From Gilichinskyi gelida (GTDB taxonomy: Bacteria; Acidobacteriota; Thermoanaerobaculia; Gp7-AA8), in assembly GCA_038040385.1 (NCBI GenBank), contig JBBPII010000004.1, positions 124,001 through 188,000 on the forward strand: a stretch of DNA of 64,000 bases. The letters run 5' to 3'. Of this stretch, positions 27,201 to 37,529 are shown in pieces. Within the stretch, counting starts at the first letter, position 1. Each line of letters starts with the position of its first letter. The position numbers and the translations under genes are program-made. The notes beneath the pieces were generated by a model. That model did not search any database, was not told where the DNA came from, and worked only from the letters and a program-made list of their open reading frames with translations.

Positions 27201-27367
27201 ATGATGCGGCGGAATTCTCGATCGACTTTCACCGCCGACTGGCGGTCGGCATGTCGCCGGCCGCCGCGGTCCGCGCCATCCAAATATCGATGCTCAACTC
27301 CCGCGACGATCGTATGAGACGCTTTCGCGGCTGGAGCGCCTTCCACGTTTACGGTTCCGGAGACTGA
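24287..27367 (+). CDS. Membrane-anchored TPR-CHAT protease
   Basis: 1026 residues with a GTG start. A single N-terminal membrane helix (about 13-31) is followed by many TPR-like repeats (about 90-690) and a C-terminal CHAT domain (about 700-1020). The caspase-like dyad is present: H888 in HIGTHAIV and C935 in VVLAGCRTA, followed by the conserved FLEAGAHTVIGTLWDVDD. CHAT proteases cut specific target proteins in regulated-death and defence systems. A strong ribosome site for the next gene suggests an operon with it. Composition is AT-richer than the flanking core genes, which fits horizontal acquisition. Confidence 0.88.
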   Translation: MRTGLNSRETRILIGSIATISVALTALVVMEIDRRRDPMRQLSHSVRALEKRSIEGRIAEFPYRPLDLRHPPSANVRAVITNVMRSASACASSTCRHAAGLAALLLGRPADAVRYLNQATAINPSNAAIWNDLGVARLTAAAANQPQELVDALTAIDRGQELDPTLLSLRFNRTIILERMGLRAIAAKSAREAITVDPASGWASEMRAQIFRAARPLRQAQWASAVSSLREAAESGDSSSIRVIVKSFPQMTRTSAELLFLHDWADAFVAGDEKKAAAHLRLAMSVGTSLRDGTGESLLFEAVRAITTADQEGASTLANAHRDYYAARTLYRERRVRESLPLFQRAATRFQAASSPMADVAQYYVANCLYDLNRNADALHTIDQLLASERSAHKALRAQLHWERATILSASGLLHETLAEHTRALVLFDELDERESATLVRSASSAVYALLGRRRDAWRMRIAALKALGEMGNLEGIQNTLELAARTEALNGDWEVARVLLRIATEPELRVNARVTASALFWRALAAYRLGRSADARRLIAEATASVTAIHDDVIRRRALADLTFGSAVMIRSSNSYRAVEVLTHFIDDAIAREDLFLLPEAYCERARARLALRQQREAIADYDEALKSVDLRRSGGSRDDFRDAYFRTADTALHELVDLLDRRGESLAAFDAIERRATVRRRTPAPQRFDHIVLASYFVLADRIIIFLFNSDGLRVVRVVVSRSELAQTISRFLASVRAEKDGQTAADAERLSRWLIRPLQADLTNKRRLVVIPDELLASIPFNALPTSTGSRLIQDLEVVIAPSASYAFPHHGAPTKRRMALLVGNPALDHSLLPLLPNLPEALGEVKKIAAIYGHDAIVLTGSEATPEKVDAILRRATVAHIGTHAIVVADDPSRSFLALTPDRNEASGFLSVRSIANMALQSLQVVVLAGCRTASPTAERAATTSIARAFLEAGAHTVIGTLWDVDDDDAAEFSIDFHRRLAVGMSPAAAVRAIQISMLNSRDDRMRRFRGWSAFHVYGSGD

Positions 27368-27391
27368 GGAAACAGAAAAAAGGAGAATGAA

Positions 27392-28171
27392 ATGTTCGAG
27401 ATGCGATTCATCGGCCTCATGACTCACGGCAGGATTCGGGATGACTCGGGCGCGAATTTGTGGGTTGTTGTGTTCTACAACGTTCCACATCCGCCGCACA
27501 CGCCGCTGCTTTCCATCCACAAACGCGACTACGATTATGCGCGCACGACTGTCCATCCGATCTCGACCGGCGACAATCGCTGCTGGAAGCTGGAGGGAAA
27601 GATCTACACAGATCTCGGTTCTGGTTTCCCTCAAGCATATGCGAACGATGGAACGCCGAGCACCGATCTCCCCGACGTCAAAAAACTATCGGAGATCACG
27701 AATGGGAAATACGTCTCGGAGGCCGTCCTCAAGCTGGACCCGGCGTTGAGCGAAAACATCGCTGCGATTTTCATCCTCCCGCCCGGCAATATTTACACCG
27801 AAGACTGGTTCCAGAAAAAAGGACAGCTGAAATCCGCAACCGGCGCATTCTGTGTGGCGCGAACCATTCTCTTTCAAGCGGATCCGGCAAACGATGTTGC
27901 ATTCACGATCATCACGCAAGCGGGCTCGGAAACAATCGTACTGAAGAACAGTGCGCAGGCATGGTTCACGAACTTGCCTCACGCAAACGCCGATCATGCT
28001 CATTACGAGACGCACAGGTCCTTCTTCGAAGACCCAGACAAGGTCACAATCGACGTCGTCGAGGATCACCCCGCCCTCAAATGCGAGAAGGGCTCATCTG
28101 ACCCGGACCGCCCACAGTGTACGACGGGAGCGAACTTTACCGTCGAATGTTCGAACACGCAGTGGCCCTGA
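27392..28171 (+). CDS. Unknown protein downstream of the CHAT protease
   Basis: 259 residues with an excellent ribosome site (AAAGGAG eight bases before the ATG). No signal peptide or membrane helix. It is rich in aromatic residues and histidine (WVVVFYNVPHPPHTPLLSIHKRDYDYA) and has four cysteines, two of them near the C-terminus. I do not recognise a family. The tight spacing (24 bases) after the CHAT gene makes it a candidate substrate, inhibitor or sensor for that protease. Confidence 0.7.
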   Translation: MFEMRFIGLMTHGRIRDDSGANLWVVVFYNVPHPPHTPLLSIHKRDYDYARTTVHPISTGDNRCWKLEGKIYTDLGSGFPQAYANDGTPSTDLPDVKKLSEITNGKYVSEAVLKLDPALSENIAAIFILPPGNIYTEDWFQKKGQLKSATGAFCVARTILFQADPANDVAFTIITQAGSETIVLKNSAQAWFTNLPHANADHAHYETHRSFFEDPDKVTIDVVEDHPALKCEKGSSDPDRPQCTTGANFTVECSNTQWP

Positions 28172-28214
28172 ATCGCATGTGTAAGTTTTGCGTCAAGAGC
28201 ATCCCCAGTTGGCG

Positions 28215-29333
28215 TCACGCTGGCGCTTGAACCAGACCCTTACCCAAAAGGTCTGGTTGTCCGAGATCGAGGGCTCGAAGCCTGAGCACTTCGCGCAGAG
28301 CTTCGCCTCTGTACTTGGCATCGCTGTGCGCCCACAACGCAGCGACACCGGCCGCGTAAGCGGCTGCCTGGCTCGTTCCACTGTCCCTTTGATACGCCGC
28401 CACTCTCGAGAAGTACGAGGAAAGAATACCTTCCCCGGGGGCGGCGACCTCTACGACGTCCGACCTTCCAGAACCGGCTGAATACTCCCACGGTCCACCG
28501 TTGTCATCCACTGCCGCCACGGCCATGATCGAAGGCGCGTTCGCCGGATGCCCTAACAGGGCGACGGTCGTGGAGCTGGTATCGTTCCCGGCCGCGGCAA
28601 TGATTAAGCTGGTCTTTTTGATACCCGCCGCATCGTTTTCGAACACCGCAACAGGCGGAACATCGGCACTCATGCACATCACGATGATGTCGGCCGCCAA
28701 ATCTGCCGCCAGATTCATGGCCTTAAGGATGTCACCATCGTCGCCCAGTAGGTCGTTATCCAGCGCACGAATGATCATGAGAGTCACGTCCGGTGCAGCG
28801 CCGTAACCCGGATGTTTTCCATAGGCCACACGCGGACCGGCGATCAATCCCGTGCAATGTGTACCGTGACCATTTTTATCGCAAGAGTCGAGGTTTTTCA
28901 CTTTGGAGTCTCGCAAGATACTTCGGCTCATGAAATCGGGATGATCACATTCCAGTCCGCTGTCGAGTACCGCTACTTTGATTCCCGCCCCGGTCCATTT
29001 CAAATCGGATGAGATTTTCATCTCCTGAAGTGGATTCATTCGGAACTGTTTGTCCGGAAGCGGCACGCTTCTGATACCGATGACCCGCTCAGGGTCTACA
29101 GCTATGATTTCGTATTTCGCGCGCAGCGATGGATCGATGTCGTCCGGAGCGGCTGGTACTCGAGCCGAGCCAAAGCGGCTCAGGAACAAGCCTTCGAGCT
29201 CCTCGCGGGCAAATCTATCCGTTCTGAGCTGAAGTTCCGACAGAAACTCCCGAAAGCGCGCTTGCGAGATCGGCTCTGCAAAAACGACCAACGATCGTCC
29301 CGTTAGAGCCAGTTCTTTTCGCTCTCCATTCAT
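28215..29333 (-). CDS. Subtilisin-like serine protease (S8), cytoplasmic type
   Basis: 372 residues from an ATG with GGAGG six bases upstream. Residues of about 1-100 resemble a propeptide or extra domain. The catalytic triad is complete: D124 (VAVLDSGL), H156 (NGHGTH) and S321 (SGTSQAAAYAAG), plus the oxyanion asparagine N250 (AAAGND). There is no signal peptide, so it probably works in the cytoplasm. It converges on the CHAT/unknown pair, with 43 bases between ends. CHAT and S8 proteases side by side suggest a proteolytic relay. Confidence 0.88.
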   Translation of the reverse strand: MNGERKELALTGRSLVVFAEPISQARFREFLSELQLRTDRFAREELEGLFLSRFGSARVPAAPDDIDPSLRAKYEIIAVDPERVIGIRSVPLPDKQFRMNPLQEMKISSDLKWTGAGIKVAVLDSGLECDHPDFMSRSILRDSKVKNLDSCDKNGHGTHCTGLIAGPRVAYGKHPGYGAAPDVTLMIIRALDNDLLGDDGDILKAMNLAADLAADIIVMCMSADVPPVAVFENDAAGIKKTSLIIAAAGNDTSSTTVALLGHPANAPSIMAVAAVDDNGGPWEYSAGSGRSDVVEVAAPGEGILSSYFSRVAAYQRDSGTSQAAAYAAGVAALWAHSDAKYRGEALREVLRLRALDLGQPDLLGKGLVQAPA

Positions 29334-29878
29334 TCGCCACCTCCGTTGCGTGATTGTAATGAATCCAACCAGCCAATGGAACAAGAGCGCGAATCGAAAC
29401 GTGCGCGGGAAACGCCCTGTCAGCGATACGAGCGAACTCGCGCTGTACCGCTCGCGTCCCGGAGCGCGTGGGTGATGATTTCTTGCGTGTAGAAGCTCCT
29501 TCAGGACACGAGAACACAGCGCGAAGACGCGGTGCTGGGTCCTCGAGAGAGCGCATCGGCGAGCGATGGTCGACGTCGTTTCGTCGCCCCCAATTTGGGC
29601 ACATCGAGGTCAAACCGAACGCTTCGTTGAGCCGTTAGCCGGATTTGAACCGGCGACCTGCTGATTACGAATGGCGCTACGGACTCTTGGTTGCTCCCCG
29701 ACGCTCGTGCTTTCAACCACTTGCGGAATTGCATGGGTGTCGGGAGCGGTCCATGAATGTCCGTAGAAACGCAACTTCGACACCCGAACGACACCTCTTT
29801 GAACGCCTCCCGCGCGCCTGAGGGGCCACCGCGCCATCCGGGCCCGCGCGGCGCAGCTCAAGCCGTTCGCCATCGTGC
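29334..29878. other. Gene-free gap containing a tRNA fragment
   Basis: No convincing gene is seen in these 545 bases. The part next to the protease gene has a TACAAT (minus strand, near 29352-29357) as a possible -10 element without a good -35. The middle holds the tRNA-Thr fragment annotated separately. Short frames on the minus strand (for example one with GPLPTPMQFRKWLKARAS, ending in the tRNA fragment) have no recognisable family. Confidence 0.5.
29629..29672 (-). repeat. Detached 3' half of tRNA-Thr, candidate att site (left copy)
   Basis: 44 bases match 54935-54978 with one mismatch. On the minus strand they correspond to the anticodon-loop-to-3'-end half of the intact tRNA-Thr(CGT) at 54937-55008, including the whole T arm. 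The 5' half of the tRNA is missing, so it is not a functional gene. This is the arrangement left when an element integrates into a tRNA 3' end. Confidence 0.8.
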
Positions 29879-29907
29879 TTGCACGATTTGCCTACAGTGC
29901 CTACAAT
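29879..29907 (+). promoter_or_regulatory. Promoter of the toxin-antitoxin pair
   Basis: TTGCAC (29879-29884) and TACAAT (29902-29907) are 17 bases apart. Transcription would begin about seven bases downstream, at or next to the A of the antitoxin ATG at 29914, implying a leaderless message. The direct repeat GCCTACA, overlapping the -10, could be an operator. Confidence 0.6.
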
Positions 29908-29913
29908 TGATGC

Positions 29914-30156
29914 ATGCAGTACACCGTTCGTGGTATTTCCGTCGCCCTTGACGCCGCCTTGCGCAAACGCGCCCGGGCCGCGGGCAAAAGCCTCAACGAG
30001 GCCGCCATCGAAGCGCTGGCGGAAGGAACTGGCCTGATCGAAGTTCCCCGGAAGCGAAGGAATCTCCGAGACATCGCTGGGACGTGGAAGGCGGACAAAG
30101 CCTTCGAGACCGCAATCGCCGCGCAGGACCGGGTGGATGAGGATCTCTGGGAGTGA
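29914..30156 (+). CDS. VapB-like antitoxin
   Basis: 80 residues. The N-terminus MQYTVRGISVALDAALRKRARAAGKSLNEAAIEAL is a ribbon-helix-helix DNA-binding domain, and the C-terminus ends in an acidic tail (DRVDEDLWE) typical of the toxin-binding part of antitoxins. It overlaps the toxin start by four bases (GTGA). No Shine-Dalgarno sequence lies before the ATG, in keeping with a leaderless message. Confidence 0.82.
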   Translation: MQYTVRGISVALDAALRKRARAAGKSLNEAAIEALAEGTGLIEVPRKRRNLRDIAGTWKADKAFETAIAAQDRVDEDLWE

Positions 30157-30536
30157 GGGTCGCTCTCGATACCAATCGATACGTCGATCTCTGCAAAGGC
30201 GTGGTCGAGACCGTGACTCTCCTGGAGGAAGCCGAGGCCGTCGTTGTGCCGTTCGTCGTGCTCGGCGAACTGCGAGCGGGGTTCGCCAACGGTCGTCGTC
30301 AGGCGGAGAATGAACGAACGTTGCGACGCTTCCTCTTGAAGGACAGCGTCGATGTCCTTTTCGCTGATGACCAGACGACGCATCACTACGCCGCCGTGTT
30401 TCTACAACTCCGGAAACAGGGAACGCCGATTCCCACCAACGACATATGGCTTGCGGCACTGGTTCTTCAGCACAATCTCGTCCTGCACGCGCGGGATCGT
30501 CATTTCGATTACCTCCCACAGATCATTCGAGTCTGA
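30153..30536 (+). CDS. PIN-domain toxin, VapC family
   Basis: 127 residues with a GTG start. PIN acidic residues are in place: D near residue 6 (ALDTNRYVDL), E in LGELRAGF, D in TNDIWLAALVL and D in ARDRHFDYLP. VapC toxins are RNases that cut tRNA or rRNA and are neutralised by the partner upstream. It is a complete pair. Type II toxin-antitoxin modules are frequent on mobile DNA, which fits the location just inside the candidate att site. Confidence 0.88.
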   Translation: MRVALDTNRYVDLCKGVVETVTLLEEAEAVVVPFVVLGELRAGFANGRRQAENERTLRRFLLKDSVDVLFADDQTTHHYAAVFLQLRKQGTPIPTNDIWLAALVLQHNLVLHARDRHFDYLPQIIRV

Positions 30537-30653
30537 GAGAGCCCCTTCTTCCCGCCACGTGCGGCGAGACTTGGGTTGGGGGCGGCGATGCGTCGGTCGT
30601 GGCCACCGTCGCCACCGGCCGCTGGGCCGGCCGACTGCGTACAATGACGTTGA

Positions 30654-30705
30654 TGTTTTCAGTCGCGGAGAAGCGCCTCACGCCTGATGAGTACCTTCGC
30701 GGGGA

Positions 30706-30709
<4 letters not shown>
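30654..30709 (+). pseudogene. Truncated start of a Uma2-like gene
   Basis: An ATG-initiated frame reads MFSVAEKRLTPDEYLRGE and stops at 30709, overlapping the SNF2 start (ATGA). The sequence is a good match for the opening of Uma2/DUF820 proteins (T-x-x-E/D-Y-L), of which a full copy lies at 36848-37423. A TACAAT lies shortly upstream. It may be a remnant that now acts as a coupling frame for the helicase. Confidence 0.4.
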
Positions 30710-33792
<3,083 letters not shown>

Positions 33793-35976
33793 CTATGCCG
33801 GGGACGACATCGCATTCTTCAGGCAGTGCACGAGCCGCGTCCACCGTTCGCCGCCGCGTCCCGTGCGCACCGCCCTCTCGACCGACCGGGAGTCGCCGAC
33901 AATGACGACCAGCTTTCGGCCGCGCGTCACCGCCGTGTAGAGGAGATTGCGGCGCAGCATGATCGAGTGCTGCGGCATCAAGACAATGACAACGGCCTCA
34001 TACTCGGATCCCTGCGACTTGTGGATCGTCGTGGCGTAGGCCAGCGTCAGTTGATCGGCTTCGTCGAATGCGTAATCGACGATGACCTCGCCGCCGAAGT
34101 CGACGTTAAAGAGCTCCTCCTCGGCGTCCACCGTGGCGATCACGCCGACGTCACCGTTGAAAACGCCCTTCTCATAGCTGTTCTCGAGTTGCATGACTTT
34201 GTCGCCGGGGCAGAAGAAAACGCCGTTTGGCCGTTCCACGCGCGCCTTGTGTCGAGCCGGGGGGTTCAGGGCGCTCTGCAACTCGGCGTTCAAAAGATGA
34301 ATGCCGGCGGGACCTGAGCGCATCGGAGCCAGCACCTGCACGTCCCGCAACGAGTGGAATCCGAATCTCTGTGGGATCCTCGTTGTGACGAGGTCGACGA
34401 CCTGACGAACGGCGCGTTCCGGAGAGCTCGCGGGGAAGTAAAACATGTCCGAACCCTCGCTGATCGAGCCGAACCGAGGAAGCTCGCCTCGGTTGATCCG
34501 GTGCGCATTCAAAACGATTTGACTCCCCTCCGCCTGCCGGTGGATCTCCGTCAGACGAATCGACGGGATCCGTTCCGACTGCAGGATGTCGTGGAGCACC
34601 TGACCGGGGCCGATCGACGGCAACTGATCGGCGTCGCCGACCAGGATGATGGCAGCTCGAGGGGGCATGGCCCGCAAGATCGCGTCGAGGAGAGGCACGT
34701 CGACCATCGAAGACTCGTCAATGATGATCACGTCCGCCTCGAGAGGGTTCTCTTCGTTGCGCTGGAATTGCCCCGATTGCGGACTCATCTCCAGCAGGCG
34801 GTGAATCGTCCGCGCCGTGCTTCCCGTGCTCTCGCCGAGTCGTTTCGCCGCCCGGCCGGTCGGAGCCGCGAGCGACACCGTCAGCTCGGCGGATTCAAAC
34901 ACGGCCACGAGCGCACGCACCAGGGTCGTTTTTCCGACGCCCGGACCGCCGGTGATGACGACGGCTCTCGATGTGAGCGCGAGATCGATCGCCCGCCGCT
35001 GCGTGGCATCCAACGGAATCCCGCTCTCTGCCTCCGCGATTCCGACGGCCTCTTCCGGGTCGATGTCATGCCACGCCGGCACTTCGTCCGCGAGCTTCGC
35101 CAGCGATGCCGCGATCCGCGATTCGGCGCGATACAGCGCCGGCTCGAACACCATGCGCCGGCCGTCGAGATCCTCCTCGACCACGACGCGGCTGGCGATT
35201 GCGGTCTTGACCATTTCGGCGACGAGATCCGATTCGATGCCGAGGAGCGCGACGGCCTGCCTCACTGCCTCGTCGACGGGGATGCCGCAATGGCCACTCT
35301 CCCTCGCCGCCTCGACCACGTGACGCACGCCTGCCATCAACCGAAACGGAGATCGGAGGTCGTGACCCAGCCGTTGCGCGATCGCGTCGGCTGTACGGAA
35401 GCCGATTCCCCGAACCTCGTGGACAAGGCGATATGGATTCTGACGAATCATGGCCACGGCGCGCTGGCCGTACTGCTGGTGAATCCGAAACGCGCGCGCG
35501 CCGCCGAGACCGATCGAGGCCAGAAAGACCATCAGATCGCGCACGCCGCGCTGCTGTTCCCAGCTCTCCTTGATCTTCTCCAGCGTCCGCCGGCCAACCC
35601 CGGGAATCTCGCGCAGGCGTTCCGGCTCCTGGTCGATAACCCGAAGAACGTCGGCGCCGAAGCGTTCGACGAACCGCTTCGCCAGCGCCACTCCGATTCC
35701 TTTCACATGCCCGGCCGCAAGATAGCTCTCGATGCCTTCCGCGCTGGTCGGCATGACCGGCGCTGCCGACTCGGCCGCGAACTGCCGGCCCCACTTCTTG
35801 TGACTCCGCCACTCGCCCGTGACCGCGACCAGCTCGCCGGGCTGGAGCTCCAGGCAGTTGCCGACGAAGGTCACCTCCTCTCCCGAATCCTCGCGCGATC
35901 CGACGGCGACGGTGAAGCCCGTGCCGGCGTCGTGGAAATGCACGCGCCGAAGTGTGAGGTGAATCGTCTCCGGCAT
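33793..35976 (-). CDS. recD2: RecD2-type ATP-dependent DNA helicase
   Basis: 727 residues. An N-terminal OB-like region, helix-hairpin-helix repeats (IPGVGRRTLEKI, IGLGGARAFRIHQQYG, GIGFRTADAIAQRLG) and an SF1B helicase core with Walker A GGPGVGKTT (K349), DESSMVD, GDADQLPSIGPGQVL and the C-terminal ATTIHKSQGSEY and LYTAVTRGR. This is the RecD2 architecture, a 5'-3' helicase without RecBC, linked to repair and fork maintenance. It is exactly end-to-end with the SNF2 stop. Its ATG is 31 bases from the divergent SWIM start. Confidence 0.93.
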   Translation of the reverse strand: MPETIHLTLRRVHFHDAGTGFTVAVGSREDSGEEVTFVGNCLELQPGELVAVTGEWRSHKKWGRQFAAESAAPVMPTSAEGIESYLAAGHVKGIGVALAKRFVERFGADVLRVIDQEPERLREIPGVGRRTLEKIKESWEQQRGVRDLMVFLASIGLGGARAFRIHQQYGQRAVAMIRQNPYRLVHEVRGIGFRTADAIAQRLGHDLRSPFRLMAGVRHVVEAARESGHCGIPVDEAVRQAVALLGIESDLVAEMVKTAIASRVVVEEDLDGRRMVFEPALYRAESRIAASLAKLADEVPAWHDIDPEEAVGIAEAESGIPLDATQRRAIDLALTSRAVVITGGPGVGKTTLVRALVAVFESAELTVSLAAPTGRAAKRLGESTGSTARTIHRLLEMSPQSGQFQRNEENPLEADVIIIDESSMVDVPLLDAILRAMPPRAAIILVGDADQLPSIGPGQVLHDILQSERIPSIRLTEIHRQAEGSQIVLNAHRINRGELPRFGSISEGSDMFYFPASSPERAVRQVVDLVTTRIPQRFGFHSLRDVQVLAPMRSGPAGIHLLNAELQSALNPPARHKARVERPNGVFFCPGDKVMQLENSYEKGVFNGDVGVIATVDAEEELFNVDFGGEVIVDYAFDEADQLTLAYATTIHKSQGSEYEAVVIVLMPQHSIMLRRNLLYTAVTRGRKLVVIVGDSRSVERAVRTGRGGERWTRLVHCLKNAMSSPA

Positions 35977-36007
35977 ATTCCGAGGATGACACGTTTAGAA
36001 TCGTTTC

Positions 36008-36832
36008 ATGGCGTGGTACCGAGACTACTTCCCTCCTTCGGTGCCGATCGCGGTCAAGGGAGGGATCAAGTCGCGCTCGAAGCGCGGCGCGTTCGCGACG
36101 AACTGGTGGGCCCGCCGCTGGATCGCCGTTCTCGAGGCGCTGAACCTCGGCGGACGCTTGCAGCGCGGTCGCAGCTACGCGCGCAAAGGTCAGGTCCTCG
36201 ACATCGACATCGAGCCGGGCGTGGTCCGCGCCGAGGTGCAGGGATCGCGGCCGAAACCCTACACCATCGGCATCGGCGTCGCGCAGCTCGGGGGACAACA
36301 GACGAAACGCCTGGCAATCGAGTTGGGGAAGAATCCCTATTGTCTGGCCAAGCTGGCGGCTCGCGAGATGCCGCCGGACGTCGAGAAGCTCTTCGAGGTC
36401 GCCCACGTCTCACTCTTTCCGTCGCGCGCCAGCGAGCTGCGAACCGAATGCTCCTGTCCCGACTGGTCGAATCCGTGCAAGCACATCGCCGCCGTCTACT
36501 ACCTCCTAGGCGAGGAGTTCGACCGCGATCCCTTCCTCATCTTCCGCCTGCGCGGCATCGACACCACCGCGCTGCTCGACGCCGTCGGCGGCGCGGCCGC
36601 GCCACCGGAGAGGGTTGAAGGGGATGAACCGACTCCGCTACAACAGGGCGACTTCTGGGAAGGCGAACGCGCCGAGATCGATCTCACCGTCGACACCACC
36701 CGCCCCCCCGCCCCGCTCCTCCATCTTCTCGGAAATCTCCCGTTCTGGCGTGGAGAGCAGCCGCTGGCAGAGTCGCTCGAACCTGCGTACGCACGCGCCG
36801 CTGTCGCGGCCGTGGAGCTTCTGTCGAGTTGA
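36008..36832 (+). CDS. SWIM zinc-finger protein
   Basis: 274 residues. MAWYRDYFPPSVPI and AFATNWWARRWI at the N-terminus match SWIM-domain partners of bacterial SNF2 helicases. The SWIM motif C-x-C...C-x-H is at about 148-160 (CSCPDWSNPCKHIAA). The C-terminal 100 residues are proline-rich. SWIM domains bind DNA or proteins; the probable partner is the SNF2 helicase 2.2 kb upstream. It diverges from recD2, with 31 bases between starts. Confidence 0.88.
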   Translation: MAWYRDYFPPSVPIAVKGGIKSRSKRGAFATNWWARRWIAVLEALNLGGRLQRGRSYARKGQVLDIDIEPGVVRAEVQGSRPKPYTIGIGVAQLGGQQTKRLAIELGKNPYCLAKLAAREMPPDVEKLFEVAHVSLFPSRASELRTECSCPDWSNPCKHIAAVYYLLGEEFDRDPFLIFRLRGIDTTALLDAVGGAAAPPERVEGDEPTPLQQGDFWEGERAEIDLTVDTTRPPAPLLHLLGNLPFWRGEQPLAESLEPAYARAAVAAVELLSS

Positions 36833-36847
36833 GGTGCTGGCACCGCC

Positions 36848-37423
36848 TCACATCACCGCACTGTTGCGATAGATCTCGTCTACGATCAAGTCTGCACTCA
36901 GCGACGAAACCTCCACCCGTCCCCCCTTGGTCGCGACCCGAGTAGCCCACACACCGTCCGTCCCGCGCTCGTTGACGATGATCCGCCGCTCGCGGTGCGA
37001 CCCGATCACATACTCACGAAGGGTTGGGATCGTTCGGTAGTACTCGAGCTTCGGGCCGGTGTCGTACTCTTCCGACGAGTCACTCGTAACCTCGACGAGA
37101 ATCATGGGGTTGAGTGCCGTCGCGGTCGGGCTGGGCTCGTGTTGTTGCAACGGGCCGCGGATCACCGAGCCATCGGGAAACGTCGCCAGCCCAACCGCTT
37201 CGACAAGGATGCGCAGGTCCGAGGTGTGGACGCGGCCGGGACGATCGCCAACGGCGTTGCCGAGCACACGCACCATCTCTGCCGCAAGCGCGGAATGCTC
37301 CTCGGAGCCACCAGCCATCGCGTAGATTTCGCCGTCGAGAAACTCGTACTTGCTGGTGGAGAGCATCTCAAGCGCCACGTAGTCGGCGTAGGTATAACGA
37401 TGGAGCCGGCGCGGTTCAACCAT
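36848..37423 (-). CDS. Uma2 family restriction-endonuclease-like protein
   Basis: 191 residues. YTYADYVALEMLSTSKYEFLDGEIYAMAGGSEEHSALAAEM is the Uma2/DUF820 opening, and ILVEVTSDSSEEYD...KLEYYR holds the PD-(D/E)xK-like acidic pair and lysine. The usual PDVVVV segment is altered to PDGSVIRG, so catalytic competence is uncertain. Family members are abundant in cyanobacteria and some other phyla; their role is unsettled. It converges on the SWIM gene. Confidence 0.85.
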   Translation of the reverse strand: MVEPRRLHRYTYADYVALEMLSTSKYEFLDGEIYAMAGGSEEHSALAAEMVRVLGNAVGDRPGRVHTSDLRILVEAVGLATFPDGSVIRGPLQQHEPSPTATALNPMILVEVTSDSSEEYDTGPKLEYYRTIPTLREYVIGSHRERRIIVNERGTDGVWATRVATKGGRVEVSSLSADLIVDEIYRNSAVM

Positions 37424-37529
37424 GCGGCGATTCTAGCCCCAGATGAGCGGGATGCACGTACGTGTCGTGGAACAATTGGTCGCGGTTCGAGCTGGTGCGG
37501 GTGAGGGCGCAGGAGTAGTTGCGCTGCAA

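Noticed and set aside
29629..29672. A second tRNA-Thr gene
   Set aside because: Only the 3' half is present; D arm and 5' acceptor strand are missing, so it is treated as an integration footprint.
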